32,103 nt of DNA from Solibacteraceae bacterium (GTDB taxonomy: Bacteria; Acidobacteriota; Terriglobia; Bryobacterales; Bryobacteraceae). The first letter of the stretch is position 1, and each line of letters opens with the position of its first letter. A model generated the notes under the pieces. The model was not told the DNA's origin, searched no databases, and saw nothing but the letters and a program-made list of their open reading frames with translations. Positions 1 to 8,104 of this stretch are shown one piece after another. Both the position numbers and the translations under genes were made by a program. The stretch is from the NCBI GenBank assembly GCA_026984795.1, contig JALSRK010000070.1, positions 1-32,103 on the forward strand, written 5' to 3'.

Positions 1-1385
1 GGACGTGGCGCTACATGGAGCTGACGGTGGAGACGAAGGACGAGCCGCTGGTGATCGAGGATCTGCGGGCGACGCACACCGGCTATCCGTTCCGGCGGCG
101 GGCGAAGTTCGACGCCGGCGACGAGGAACTGGACCGCATTCTCGAGATCGGCTGGCGCACCGTGCGCCTCAGCGCTCACGAAACCTACCTCGATCCTTAC
201 TACGAGCAACTTCAATACGTTGGCGATACGGTAATCGAGGCCCTGGCTTCGCTCTACATGACCGGCGACGCGCGCCTCATGCGGAACGCGATCGAGCAGA
301 TCCAGTCCTCGCAGACCTCCGAAGGCGCTACCTACAGCCGCGCCCCGTCGGCCCTGCAGCAGTACATTCCCCCTTACTCGCTGCTCTGGATCGCCATGCT
401 CCACGACTACTGGCGCTACGTGGACGATCCGGAGTTCGTCCGCGGGATGCTGCCCGGCGCGCGTTCCGTCCTCGCCTTCTACCACCGCTATCAGCGCGAG
501 AACGGCGCGCTCCGGAAGATGCCGTGGTGGAACTTCGTGGACTGGGTGGAGCAGTGGCGGGGCGGCGTCCCGCCCGCCGGCGAGGACGGCGGCACGGCGG
601 CGCTCGACCTGCAACTCGTCATTGCCCTGAAACAGGCGGCGGAGCTGGAGCGGGCGCTGGGGCTGCCGGAGATGGCGGGCGTCTACGAGCGGCGGACCGA
701 GGCGCTGGGGCGGACGATCCATCAGAAGTACTGGGACAGGGGCCGGGACCTCTACGCCGACGACGCCGAGCACCGGCACTTTTCCCAGCACGCCAACGTC
801 CTGGCGGTGCTTTCGGGGCTGGCGGGAGGCCAACGGGCGCGGGAGATCATGGAGAGGGTTCTCGAGGATCGGGACCTGGCGCCGGCGTCGATCTACTTCC
901 GCTACTACCTGCACCGGGCGCTGGTGCGGGCCGGGCTGGGCGACCGGTATCTGGAGATGCTCGGCCCTTGGCGGCGGATGATCGCCGACGGGCTCACCAC
1001 CTGGGCCGAACGCGATTTCCGGACCCGCTCGGACTGCCACGGCTGGGGCTCGAGTCCGAACATCGAGTTGCTGCGCACGGTGCTGGGCGTCGAGTCGGCG
1101 GCGCCGGGCTTCGCCCGCGTGCGCATCGAGCCGCACCTGGGAAAGCTGGACGGCGCGAAGGGCGTCGTCCCGCACCCGCGGGGCGAGGTCCGCGTAGAAC
1201 TGAGCCGGGACGAGGACGGCTCACTCACCGGCCGGGTGGATCTGCCCGCCGGCATCAGCGGCGAGCTCCTCTGGCGCGGCGCGCGGAGGCCTCTGCGGCC
1301 CGGCCTGAACCGGATCAGCTTGACACCCCGGTCACGGCTGGCGCCGCCGATGATCGAGAAGCGCGTCCTCCGCGTCAAACCCTGA
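1..1385 (+). CDS. GH78 alpha-L-rhamnosidase-like glycoside hydrolase, 5' end outside window
   Basis: The reading frame is already open at the left edge: the codons before the first ATG (position 15) read T-W-R-Y, matching the 'WRYxE' strand that precedes the catalytic barrel in GH78 enzymes, so that ATG is internal. Counting from it, residue 58-71 carries LDPYYEQLQYVGD, the GH78 signature often written CPYYEQLQYxGD. W-rich DWVEQW follows near 176-181, TTWAE near 328-332 (a candidate catalytic-base Glu region) and SDCHGWGSSP near 339-348. The end, with PGFARVRIEPHLG and a short beta-rich tail, fits the Bac_rhamnosid_C domain. The family removes terminal alpha-L-rhamnose from pectic polymers or glycosides. 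The N-terminus, including any signal peptide, is not visible. The Cys usually found in the YYEQLQY motif is Asp here. Family assignment is firm; the exact substrate is not. Confidence 0.85.
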   Translation, partial: TWRYMELTVETKDEPLVIEDLRATHTGYPFRRRAKFDAGDEELDRILEIGWRTVRLSAHETYLDPYYEQLQYVGDTVIEALASLYMTGDARLMRNAIEQIQSSQTSEGATYSRAPSALQQYIPPYSLLWIAMLHDYWRYVDDPEFVRGMLPGARSVLAFYHRYQRENGALRKMPWWNFVDWVEQWRGGVPPAGEDGGTAALDLQLVIALKQAAELERALGLPEMAGVYERRTEALGRTIHQKYWDRGRDLYADDAEHRHFSQHANVLAVLSGLAGGQRAREIMERVLEDRDLAPASIYFRYYLHRALVRAGLGDRYLEMLGPWRRMIADGLTTWAERDFRTRSDCHGWGSSPNIELLRTVLGVESAAPGFARVRIEPHLGKLDGAKGVVPHPRGEVRVELSRDEDGSLTGRVDLPAGISGELLWRGARRPLRPGLNRISLTPRSRLAPPMIEKRVLRVKP

Positions 1386-1394
1386 GCGGCAGGC

Positions 1395-1410
1395 CGGCGC
1401 CGGGGCGCCG
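1395..1410. terminator. GC-rich hairpin between convergent genes
   Basis: CGGCGC and GCGCCG form a perfect 6-bp stem with loop CGGG, lying between the stop of the GH78 gene and the stop of the GH3 gene. There is no U-tract on either strand, so it is not a classical intrinsic terminator. It could block read-through or stabilise 3' ends. The 15-mer at 1396-1410 recurs exactly at 27130-27144, also between convergent genes. Confidence 0.4.
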
Positions 1411-1415
1411 CAGGC

Positions 1416-3650
1416 TCAACGCCCGGTCACCGTAAACTCGGCCTTCAGGCCCTCGGCCGAGCTCGGCCCGATCCAGAGATGGAACCGGCCGGGCTCGACG
1501 ATGTGCCGGCCTTTGGAATCGTAGAAGCGCAGGTCGTCGGTGGTGAGGGTGAACGAAACCGTCTTCGTCTCGCCGGGCGCGAGCCGGACGCGCCGGAAGC
1601 CCTTGAGCTCTTTTACGGGCCGGGTCAGGCTGGCCACCAGGTCACGGGTATAGAGCTGGACGATCTCGACGCCGGGCCAGTCGCCGGTATTGGTGACATC
1701 GACCGAAGCCGTCAGCCGGCCGCCAACCGGGATGTTCTCGGCCGAGAGCCGCAGGTTGGCGTAGGAGAAGGTCGTGTAAGAGAGCCCGTAGCCGAAGGGG
1801 TACTCGGGGGTGAAATCGACATCGAGGTATTTCGAGGTGTAGCCTTTGGGATCCACCGGCGTGCCCATCGGGATGCCCAGACTGTCCGGCGAAGGGGGCC
1901 GGCCGGTGTTCTTGTGGGCGTAGTAGATGGGCACCTGGCCCACCGTGCGCGGGAAGGTGATGGTGAGTTTGCCCGACGGGACGGCATCGCCGAACAGCAG
2001 GTCGGCGATCGCGGGGCCGCCCATCGTGCCCGGATGCCAGGCGTACATGACGGCCTCGACGCGCCGGGAGACGTTCTGGAACGTCAGCGGCCGGCCGGCC
2101 ATGATCACCGCGATCATCGGCTTGCCGGCCTCGGCCACTTCGGCGACGAGCTTCTCCTGGGCTCCGGGCAGATCAAGGAATGCGCGGGACCGGGCCTCGC
2201 CCGAGAGGGCTTGTTCCTCGCCGAGGAACAGGATGACGGCGTCGCTACGCCGGGCCGCCTCCACCGCGGCCGGAATGCCCGTCTCGTCCGTCGTCCGGCT
2301 GGTGGCGAGCCCTGCGGCGTAGTGCACGCGGTCTTCGCCGAGTTTCTCGCGCAGCGCCGCCAGCGGCGTGACGGCGTCCTCGGGGCGGCCGTCCATGGTC
2401 CAGCAGCCGAGCTGGTCCCGCGGGCTGTCGGCCAGCGGTCCGATCACGGCGATGGAGCCGATCGAGGCCGGCAACGGCAGCAGATGTTCCTCGTTCTTCA
2501 GCAGCACGACGCTTTCGGCCGCCAGCCGGCGGGCGACGGCCAGGTGCTCCTCGCTCAGCATCGACGCCTGGAGCGAGGTGTCGGGATAGGGGTTCTCGAA
2601 CAGGCCCAGGGCGAACTTGACGCGCAGGATGCGCCGCACCGCCTCGTCGATCCACTCCTGTTTCACGCGGCCGGCGGCGAGCAGCTCCTTGACATGGTCA
2701 TAGAACGACGTGCTGACCATCTCCATGTCCACGCCGGCCGAGAGCCCCTTCGCCGCGGCGTCGGCCTCGTCGGCGGCGTAGCCGTGCTGGATCATCTCGA
2801 CCACCGAGTCCCAGTCGCTGACCACGAAGCCCTGGAAGCCGAATTCGTCCCGCAGGATGCGGCGCAGCGTGAAGGCGTTGCCGGAGGCGGGGATGCCGTT
2901 CAGGTCGCTGAAGGCGCTCATCACCGAAGCGACGCCGGCCTTCACCGCGGCGTCGTACGGCGGCAGGAAGACGTTGCGCAGCAAAGGCTCGGGGATCCAG
3001 GTGGTGTTGTAGTCCTTGCCGGCCTCCGCGGCGCCGTAGCCGACGTAGTGCTTGGCGCAAGCGGCGATGGTGTCCCGGCGGGCCAGTGAGTCCCCCTGGA
3101 AGCCCCGCACCATGGAGGCGGCGAAGGCGCTGGCCAGGTAGGGGTCCTCGCCCCAGGTCTCGGCGACGCGGCCCCAGCGGGGATCGCGGGTGATGTCGAT
3201 CATCGGGGCGAAGGTCCAGTGGATGCCCATGGCGGCCGCTTCCTTGGCGGCGATGCGGGCGGCGCGCTCGACCAGCTCGGGATCCCAACTGGCGGACTGG
3301 CCGAGGGGAATGGGGAAGACCGTGCGGTAGCCGTGGATCACGTCCCGGCCGAAGATCAAGGGGATGCCGAGGCGGCTCTCCTCGACGGCGATCCGCTGGG
3401 CCTCCCGCTTGACCTCGACGGGCCCGGCGTTCAGGAACGAGCCCCAGCGGCCTTTGCGAATCTCGGCCTGGCGCTCTTCGGTGAGCTGGCCGCCGAGGCT
3501 GGCCTGGGACATCTGGCCGAGCTTCTCTTCGAGCGTCATCTGGGCCAGCAGCTCGTCGATGCGTTTCTCGACTCCGGGATCGGCGGCCTCCAACGGTCGC
3601 GACAGGCAGATCAGGGACAAAGCCAACAGCAGAACGGAAACGATTCTCAT
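1416..3650 (-). CDS. bglX: Secreted GH3 beta-glucosidase (BglX type)
   Basis: A 744-residue GH3 enzyme, close to E. coli BglX in length (765). It hydrolyses terminal beta-glucosyl or related beta-linked residues from oligosaccharides. The start was set at the ATG giving MRIVSVLLLALSLICLS, a signal peptide, because GGAGGT lies 6 bases upstream; the frame runs further upstream but without a credible start. The N-terminal barrel shows KHYVGYG (about 200-206) and GFVVSDWDSV, with Asp279 the expected nucleophile. The second domain carries GEEQALSGEARSR, with Glu485 the expected acid/base. The C-terminus (FGYGLSYTTF onward) is the Fn3-like domain. It is probably periplasmic. The convergent GH78 gene and an upstream small lipoprotein are neighbours. 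Family and activity class are clear; substrate (cello-, xylo- or glycoside) is not. Confidence 0.93.
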   Translation of the reverse strand: MRIVSVLLLALSLICLSRPLEAADPGVEKRIDELLAQMTLEEKLGQMSQASLGGQLTEERQAEIRKGRWGSFLNAGPVEVKREAQRIAVEESRLGIPLIFGRDVIHGYRTVFPIPLGQSASWDPELVERAARIAAKEAAAMGIHWTFAPMIDITRDPRWGRVAETWGEDPYLASAFAASMVRGFQGDSLARRDTIAACAKHYVGYGAAEAGKDYNTTWIPEPLLRNVFLPPYDAAVKAGVASVMSAFSDLNGIPASGNAFTLRRILRDEFGFQGFVVSDWDSVVEMIQHGYAADEADAAAKGLSAGVDMEMVSTSFYDHVKELLAAGRVKQEWIDEAVRRILRVKFALGLFENPYPDTSLQASMLSEEHLAVARRLAAESVVLLKNEEHLLPLPASIGSIAVIGPLADSPRDQLGCWTMDGRPEDAVTPLAALREKLGEDRVHYAAGLATSRTTDETGIPAAVEAARRSDAVILFLGEEQALSGEARSRAFLDLPGAQEKLVAEVAEAGKPMIAVIMAGRPLTFQNVSRRVEAVMYAWHPGTMGGPAIADLLFGDAVPSGKLTITFPRTVGQVPIYYAHKNTGRPPSPDSLGIPMGTPVDPKGYTSKYLDVDFTPEYPFGYGLSYTTFSYANLRLSAENIPVGGRLTASVDVTNTGDWPGVEIVQLYTRDLVASLTRPVKELKGFRRVRLAPGETKTVSFTLTTDDLRFYDSKGRHIVEPGRFHLWIGPSSAEGLKAEFTVTGR

Positions 3651-3755
3651 GGACGACCTCCAGGGCCGGGAGACAAGCGGCCCCCGGCTTTCGAACTCTG
3701 CACGCGGTTCGGGGACCCTCCGGCCCCGGCACACGGGCGAAGAGCCGCCCAGGCC

Positions 3756-3875
3756 TCAGCTCTGGGCATGGGGAGCCGGCGGCACCGGGGTCTTCACCGT
3801 GTTCTGGCTGTACTTGTTACAGCCGGCCGCCAGCAGCGAGGCGGCAGCCAGCAGAAGCAAGATCCACCGTCTCAT
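3756..3875 (-). CDS. Small lipoprotein, 39 residues
   Basis: A short frame reading MRRWILLLLAAASLLAAGC, then about 20 polar and proline-rich residues ending at TGA. It has two positive residues, a hydrophobic core and a lipobox (LAAGC, Cys19), the plan of a type II lipoprotein signal. The mature part (NKYSQNTVKTPVPPAPHAQS) is only 21 residues including the Cys, reminiscent of entericidin-like or other tiny outer-membrane lipoproteins. No strong ribosome-binding site is visible (TAGTAGGC before the ATG). It lies on the same strand as the GH3 gene and about 105 bases upstream of it, and 51 bases beyond the RidA stop. The signal makes it a credible gene, but the small size and weak start keep confidence moderate. 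No function can be assigned. Confidence 0.5.
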   Translation of the reverse strand: MRRWILLLLAAASLLAAGCNKYSQNTVKTPVPPAPHAQS

Positions 3876-3926
3876 GCCTACTATTCCATCACAGGGAAAG
3901 CCCCGTCCGGCGCGCCGCCTCCGGGT

Positions 3927-4316
3927 TCAGCTCCGGGGCTTGTAGGCGATGGCATCGATCTCGACTTTCATCTTCGGCTCGACCACGAAGCCGGTCACCA
4001 CGGTGGTCCGGGCCGGTTTCGCCTCGCCGAAGAACTCGGCGTAGACTTCGTTCATGGCGGCGAAGTCATCGGCGTCGGCCAGATAGACGTGGCACTTGAC
4101 GACGTCCTTCATGGTGGCGCCGGCGGCGGCGAGGATCCGCTCGATGTTCGCCAGCACGAGGCGGGTCTGCCGGCGGATGTCGCCGGTCTCCATCTGATCG
4201 GTCTCCGGGTTGATCGGGCCTTGTCCGGAAACGAAGATGTAGTCTCCGGCCCGCACCGCCGGCGAATACGGGCCGCGCGGCTCGGGCGATCCAGCAGGTT
4301 TCAGCCGTTCGATCAT
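3927..4316 (-). CDS. RidA-family reactive enamine/imine deaminase
   Basis: A 129-residue RidA/YjgF/UK114 protein. The family hydrolyses reactive 2-aminoacrylate-type enamines/imines released by PLP enzymes, protecting PLP-dependent proteins; it is a cytosolic trimer. Visible marks are GPYSPAV near 16-22, VSGQGPI near 29-35, Arg103 in PARTTV (equivalent of the substrate-binding Arg of RidA) and Glu119 in VEIDAIAY. A GTG lies directly before the chosen ATG; ATG was preferred because AAGG is then 6 bases upstream. It follows pntB on the same strand with about 50 bases between. With the Arg and Glu both present it is probably an active deaminase of the RidA subgroup, though other Rid subgroups cannot be excluded. 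Confidence 0.9.
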   Translation of the reverse strand: MIERLKPAGSPEPRGPYSPAVRAGDYIFVSGQGPINPETDQMETGDIRRQTRLVLANIERILAAAGATMKDVVKCHVYLADADDFAAMNEVYAEFFGEAKPARTTVVTGFVVEPKMKVEIDAIAYKPRS

Positions 4317-4368
4317 CACTCGCCTTGTATCGCAGATCGCCGCTTCGGCGCAAGCGTTCGGCCTGCTC

Positions 4369-5766
4369 TTACAGCTCCTTCACCGCGGCGATCAGTTCGT
4401 TCAGCGCCTTCTTGCCGTCGCTGAAATACATCAGCGCGTTGTCGGCGGCGAAGAGCGGGTTGGGGATGCCGGCGAAGCCGGGGCTGAGCGAGCGCTTGAT
4501 GATAACGACCGTGCGGGCCTGATCGACGTCGAGAATCGGCATGCCGGCGATCGGGGAATTCGGGTCGGTCCGCGCCACCGGGTTGACGACGTCGTTGGCC
4601 CCGATGACGATCGCCACATCGGTCTCCTTGAAGAGCGGGTTCACCTGGTCCATGTCGAGGAGCTTCTCATAAGGAACCTTGGCCTCGGCCAACAGGACGT
4701 TCATGTGCCCGGGCATGCGTCCGGCGACCGGATGAATCCCGTAGAGCACCTCGGCGCCGCGGGCCTCCAGCAGGTCCGCCAACTGCCGCACCTGATGCTG
4801 GGCCTGGGAGACCGCCATCCCATAGCCGGGCACGATGATCACGCGCCGGGCGTTCTCGAGCAGCATGGCAACCTCTTCGGCGGAAGTGGCCTTGACCTTG
4901 CCGGCATAGACCGAATCAGCCGAAGGCGCCCCGGCCGCGGCCGCCTCACCGCCGACGCCGCCGAACAGGACATTGGCCAGCGAGCGGTTCATCGCCTTGC
5001 ACATGATGTTGGTCAGGATCAGCCCGGAGGCTCCGACCAGCGAGCCGGCGATGATCAGCATATTGTTGTTCAGCACGAAGCCGGTGGAGGCGGCGGCGAT
5101 GCCGGAGTAGGAGTTCAGCAGCGAGATCACCACCGGCATGTCGGCGCCGCCGATCGGGATGGTGATCAGCACGCCGAGCACGGAGGCGATGGCAACGAGC
5201 ACCCAGTAGGCCATGGTCTGAGACGGGTCGGAGACGATGTAGCCGCCGACCGCCAGCGAGGAGATCAGCAGCACGGCGTTGAGCGCATGCTGGCCGGGGA
5301 AGAGAATCGGGTTCCCCGAGAGGATGCCCTGCAGTTTTGCGAAAGCGACCAGCGAGCCCCAGAAGGTCACGCTGCCGACGAGTCCGCTGAAGACCGTCGC
5401 CACGGTGAAGTCGGTCGTCACCGCGGCGGACATGGAGATCGCCTCGACCAGCGCGGCGCCGGCGACCAGCGTCGAGGCCCCGCCGCCGAAGCCGTTGAAC
5501 AGGGCCACCATCTCGGGCATCGCCGTCATGGGCACGCGGACCGCCGCGACGGCCCCGATGGCTCCGCCCACGACCAGCCCGGCGAGAATCACGGTGTAAT
5601 CGACGATCGACTTGTCGAGCAGCGTAACGACCACCGCGATGAGCATGCCCAGGGCCGAGATCAAGTTGCCGCGGACGGCGGTGCGCGGGTGGGCCAGCCC
5701 TTTGAGTCCCAGAATGAACAGGACGCTGGCCAGCAGGTAGGCGAGGTTAATGAGAGCGGTGGACAT
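4369..5766 (-). CDS. pntB: NAD(P) transhydrogenase subunit beta PntB
   Basis: A 465-residue membrane protein of the usual PntB length. It carries half of the proton channel (domain II) and the NADP(H)-binding domain III of the proton-translocating transhydrogenase, which uses the proton gradient to reduce NADP+ with NADH. The first 265 residues are a series of hydrophobic helices, including IPIGGADMPVVISLLNSYSG (204-223), a domain II signature. Domain III shows GYGMAVSQAQ (314-323), HPVAGRMPGHMNVLLAEA, GANDVVNP (389-396) and KRSLSPGFAGIPNPLF, all NADP-site hallmarks. The late loop reads YFSDGKK where LFGDAKK is common, a small deviation. GAGGAG lies 7 bases before the ATG. It is the third gene of the pntAa-pntAb-pntB operon, 18 bases after pntAb. 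Confidence 0.96.
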   Translation of the reverse strand: MSTALINLAYLLASVLFILGLKGLAHPRTAVRGNLISALGMLIAVVVTLLDKSIVDYTVILAGLVVGGAIGAVAAVRVPMTAMPEMVALFNGFGGGASTLVAGAALVEAISMSAAVTTDFTVATVFSGLVGSVTFWGSLVAFAKLQGILSGNPILFPGQHALNAVLLISSLAVGGYIVSDPSQTMAYWVLVAIASVLGVLITIPIGGADMPVVISLLNSYSGIAAASTGFVLNNNMLIIAGSLVGASGLILTNIMCKAMNRSLANVLFGGVGGEAAAAGAPSADSVYAGKVKATSAEEVAMLLENARRVIIVPGYGMAVSQAQHQVRQLADLLEARGAEVLYGIHPVAGRMPGHMNVLLAEAKVPYEKLLDMDQVNPLFKETDVAIVIGANDVVNPVARTDPNSPIAGMPILDVDQARTVVIIKRSLSPGFAGIPNPLFAADNALMYFSDGKKALNELIAAVKEL

Positions 5767-5784
5767 CGTGATCTCCTCGGGCCC

Positions 5785-6063
5785 CTATTTCTTCCGGAAC
5801 ATCTCGAGCATCCGGTGGGTGACCATGTAGCCGCCGACGACGTTGATGGTGGCGAAGACGACGGCGGTGAACCCGAGCGCTGTGGTCAACGTCGTGTGCT
5901 GCGCTCCGGCCGACAACAAAGCGCCCACCAGGGTGATGCCGGAGATCGCATTGGAGCCGGACATCAGCGGGGTATGGAGGGTGGGCGGCACTTTGGTGAT
6001 CACCTCGAAGCCGACGAAAATCGCCAGAACGAAAATAGTGACGGATATGACAAGCCCTTCCAT
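5785..6063 (-). CDS. pntAB: NAD(P) transhydrogenase subunit alpha part 2 PntAb
   Basis: A 92-residue membrane subunit that, with PntB, forms the proton-conducting domain II. In E. coli this piece is the C-terminus of PntA; here it is a separate gene, as in Rhodospirillum rubrum. It begins with a hydrophobic helix (VISVTIFVLAIFVGFEVI), followed by VPPTLHTPLMSGSNAISGI, a strongly conserved loop, then two further helices and VGGYMVTHRMLEMFRKK, the usual C-terminal signature. AGGAG lies 6 bases before the ATG. Spacing is 15 bases to pntAa and 18 to pntB, so the three are surely cotranscribed. Confidence 0.96.
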   Translation of the reverse strand: MEGLVISVTIFVLAIFVGFEVITKVPPTLHTPLMSGSNAISGITLVGALLSAGAQHTTLTTALGFTAVVFATINVVGGYMVTHRMLEMFRKK

Positions 6064-6078
6064 GATCTGCTCCTGGAT

Positions 6079-7263
6079 CTATTGCTGCGGTTGAGATTGG
6101 GCGCCGGCCGGCGATTCGCCGAGCAACTCGAGCACGCGGGGGTGAACGACCTTGCCGTCTCGTGTGAGCAGCGTCTCGCGGACGATCTCGTCTTCGGCGT
6201 CCACCTCGAGCCGGCCCTCGGTGACCATGTGAAGCAAGAAGGTCGAGATGTTGCGGGCGTACATCTGCGAGGCGTCCACCGGTACGAGCGAGGGCAGGTT
6301 GTCCGGGCCGAGGATCGTCACGCCGTTCTCTTCGACGTCCTCGCCGGGGCGGGTCAGTTCGCAATTGCCGCCGCGCTCGGCGGCTGCGTCCACGATCACC
6401 GAGCCGGCCTTCATGCCCCGCACCATTTCGGCGGTCACCAGGACGGGCGCCTTCTTTCCCGGCACCGAAGCCGTGGTGATGACGACGTCGGATTCGGCGA
6501 TGGCCCCAGCCATCATCTCGCGCTGCTTGCGGTAGAACTCCTCGTCGAGCGCCTTGGCGTAGCCGCCCTTGTCCTCGGCTTCCGTGGTCTCCAGACCCAA
6601 CTCGAGGAACCTGGCCCCGAGGCTCTGAACCTGTTCCTTGACCGCCGGACGGATGTCGTAGGCGGTGACCACGGCGCCCAGGCGCTTGGCGGTGGCGATC
6701 GCCTGCAGCCCGGCGACGCCGACGCCGATGATGAGCACCTTGGCGGGCTGCACCGTACCGGCGGCGGTCATCAGCATGGGGAACATCTTGGGCAGCCGGT
6801 CGGCCGCCAGCAGGACGGCCTTGTAGCCGGCGACGGTGGCCATCGAGGAGAGAGCGTCCATCGGCTGCGCCCGGGTGATGCGGGGCATCAACTCCATGGC
6901 GAAGGCCGTGGCGCCGGTCCCGGCCAGCTTCTTGACGATCTGCGGGTTGGCCAGCGGGTCACAGAATCCGATCACGGCCTGGCCGGCGCGGAGCAGCGCC
7001 AAATCTGCTTCGCCGGCTTCCACGTTGGCGCCGTAGGAGCGCACCTGGAGAACGACGTCCGCCTGCTCGAACAGCTCCGTGCGGCCGGCGGCGATCGCCG
7101 CCCCCTTGCCGGTATACTCGGCGTCCGAGTGGCCGCTCGCCTCGCCGGCCCCTTTTTCCACCAGCACACTGAGGCCGGCTTTCCGCAGCCGGTCGATAGC
7201 GGCGGGAACGAGTGCGACGCGACGTTCGTTCGGGAACGTTTCCCTGGGCACGCCTACGGTCAC
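6079..7263 (-). CDS. pntAA: NAD(P) transhydrogenase subunit alpha part 1 PntAa
   Basis: A 394-residue soluble NAD(H)-binding domain I subunit, related to alanine dehydrogenase. The start is GTG, supported by AGGAGGG 7 bases upstream and by the expected N-terminus TVGVPRETFPNERRVALVP. The Rossmann fingerprint VLIIGVGVAGLQAIATAKRLG has its glycines at 180, 182 and 185. PMDALSSMATVAGYKAVL and PGKKAPVLVTAEMV are further domain I signatures. The C-terminus lacks membrane helices because those are in PntAb. First gene of the pnt operon; a tRNA-Arg gene lies upstream on the same strand with no obvious terminator between, so read-through is possible. A 12-bp palindrome sits in the leader. Confidence 0.96.
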   Translation of the reverse strand: MTVGVPRETFPNERRVALVPAAIDRLRKAGLSVLVEKGAGEASGHSDAEYTGKGAAIAAGRTELFEQADVVLQVRSYGANVEAGEADLALLRAGQAVIGFCDPLANPQIVKKLAGTGATAFAMELMPRITRAQPMDALSSMATVAGYKAVLLAADRLPKMFPMLMTAAGTVQPAKVLIIGVGVAGLQAIATAKRLGAVVTAYDIRPAVKEQVQSLGARFLELGLETTEAEDKGGYAKALDEEFYRKQREMMAGAIAESDVVITTASVPGKKAPVLVTAEMVRGMKAGSVIVDAAAERGGNCELTRPGEDVEENGVTILGPDNLPSLVPVDASQMYARNISTFLLHMVTEGRLEVDAEDEIVRETLLTRDGKVVHPRVLELLGESPAGAQSQPQQ

Positions 7264-7317
7264 AGTTCAGCCCTCCTGCGTATGAAATCACCGGAAAACA
7301 TTGATGATAGCGCGATT

Positions 7318-7329
7318 GTCAACGTTGAC
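7318..7329. promoter_or_regulatory. 12-bp perfect palindrome upstream of pnt operon
   Basis: GTCAACGTTGAC is a perfect dyad about 55 bases before the pntAa start. On the minus strand it overlaps a consensus -35-like TTGACA (7317-7322), but no good -10 lies at standard spacing, so a promoter cannot be claimed. The dyad could be an operator for the transhydrogenase genes. No regulator is identified. Confidence 0.35.
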
Positions 7330-7409
7330 GCGCAGCATCAGGCTTGCGCGAGCCGACCGGCTGCCGCTCTGGAGGGCGGTGTGGCGGCTGGCCGAGGCCG
7401 CCGACGGGC

Positions 7410-7486
7410 TGGCGCGCCCGGAGGGACTCGAACCCCCGACCTACTGGTTCGAAGCCAGCCGCTCTATCCAGCTGAGCTACGGGCGC
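7410..7486 (-). tRNA. tRNA-Arg (anticodon TCG)
   Basis: On the minus strand the 77 bases fold as a full cloverleaf: acceptor GCGCCCG/CGGGCGC, D arm GCTC...GAGC, anticodon stem GCTGG/CCAGT with loop CTTCGAA, 5-base variable loop AGGTC, T arm GGGGG-TTCGAGT-CCCTC, discriminator G and an encoded CCA. Loop positions 34-36 are TCG, so it reads arginine codon CGA. It lies upstream of the pnt operon on the same strand and divergent from the CYTH gene. Confidence 0.96.
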
Positions 7487-7510
7487 GTTACTATCAATCA
7501 TGGTATCGGA

Positions 7511-8104
7511 ATGACCGGCGGGCGTTCCAGGCAGGAAGTGGAGATCAAGCTCCGGGTGGCGGATGCCGCCGCCGCCCGGAGAATGCTGCGTGCCCGCGGT
7601 TTCCGGCTACTCCACCGGCGGAGGTTCGAGGCCAATGTGCTGTTCGACACTCCCGAGCGGAGCCTTACCCGGGCCGGCAAGCTGCTGCGGGTGCGGCGCT
7701 CCGGGAGGAGTTGCCTGTTGACGTACAAAGGCCCCGGAGGTCCAGGGCGGCACAAGGTTCGCCGGGAGCTCGAAGTCGGAATCGCCGACGCTGAATCCAT
7801 GATCGAGATCCTGCGGGCTCTAGGTATGCAGCCGATATTCCGATATGAGAAGTATCGGGCTGAGTACGCCGCGCCGGACGGCGGAGGCGTGGCCACCGTG
7901 GACGAGACGCCGATTGGGGTCTTCGTCGAACTGGAAGGCCGTCCGGAATGGATCGACCGGACGGCGGCGGCGCTCGGTTTCGATGAGCCCGAATACATCA
8001 CGGCGACGTATGGGGAGTTGTACTTGGAAAGCCGCCGGGCGGGCGGCGGGAAGGATATGGTATTCGGCGGGAGGAGCCTGAGAGGTTTAAGGGGTACACC
8101 TTAA
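7511..8104 (+). CDS. CYTH-domain protein (class IV adenylate cyclase / triphosphatase-like)
   Basis: A 197-residue protein with the CYTH tunnel fold. Members bind triphosphates with metal ions; known activities are class IV adenylate cyclase (CyaB), thiamine triphosphatase and inorganic triphosphatase. The family signature ExExK is seen at residues 9-13 (EVEIK). Further matching strands are LFDTPERSL, LLRVRRSG, LTYKGPGG, VRRELEVGI, FRYEKYRAEY and VDETPIGVFVELEG. The ATG was chosen as the first in-frame start after the divergent tRNA; no good ribosome-binding site is visible. The arrangement of 'DTP', 'KxxR' and 'ELEG' resembles CyaB-like proteins more than the long CHAD-fused forms, but reaction and substrate cannot be decided from sequence. 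The C-terminal 20 residues (after ESRRAG) look poorly conserved. Confidence 0.85.
   Translation: MTGGRSRQEVEIKLRVADAAAARRMLRARGFRLLHRRRFEANVLFDTPERSLTRAGKLLRVRRSGRSCLLTYKGPGGPGRHKVRRELEVGIADAESMIEILRALGMQPIFRYEKYRAEYAAPDGGGVATVDETPIGVFVELEGRPEWIDRTAAALGFDEPEYITATYGELYLESRRAGGGKDMVFGGRSLRGLRGTP

Noticed and set aside
1479-3089. Plus-strand frame opposite the GH3 gene
   Set aside because: Antisense shadow with no start signal or recognisable domain.
7317-7322. TTGACA as the -35 of a pnt promoter
   Set aside because: No hexamer resembling TATAAT lies 15-19 bases downstream; the TATCAT present is only 7 bases away.
4705-7794. Plus-strand open frame of over 1000 codons across the pnt genes
   Set aside because: It is antisense to three clear transhydrogenase genes and has the His/Arg/Asp/Gly-rich composition of a GC-rich shadow frame, with no domain.
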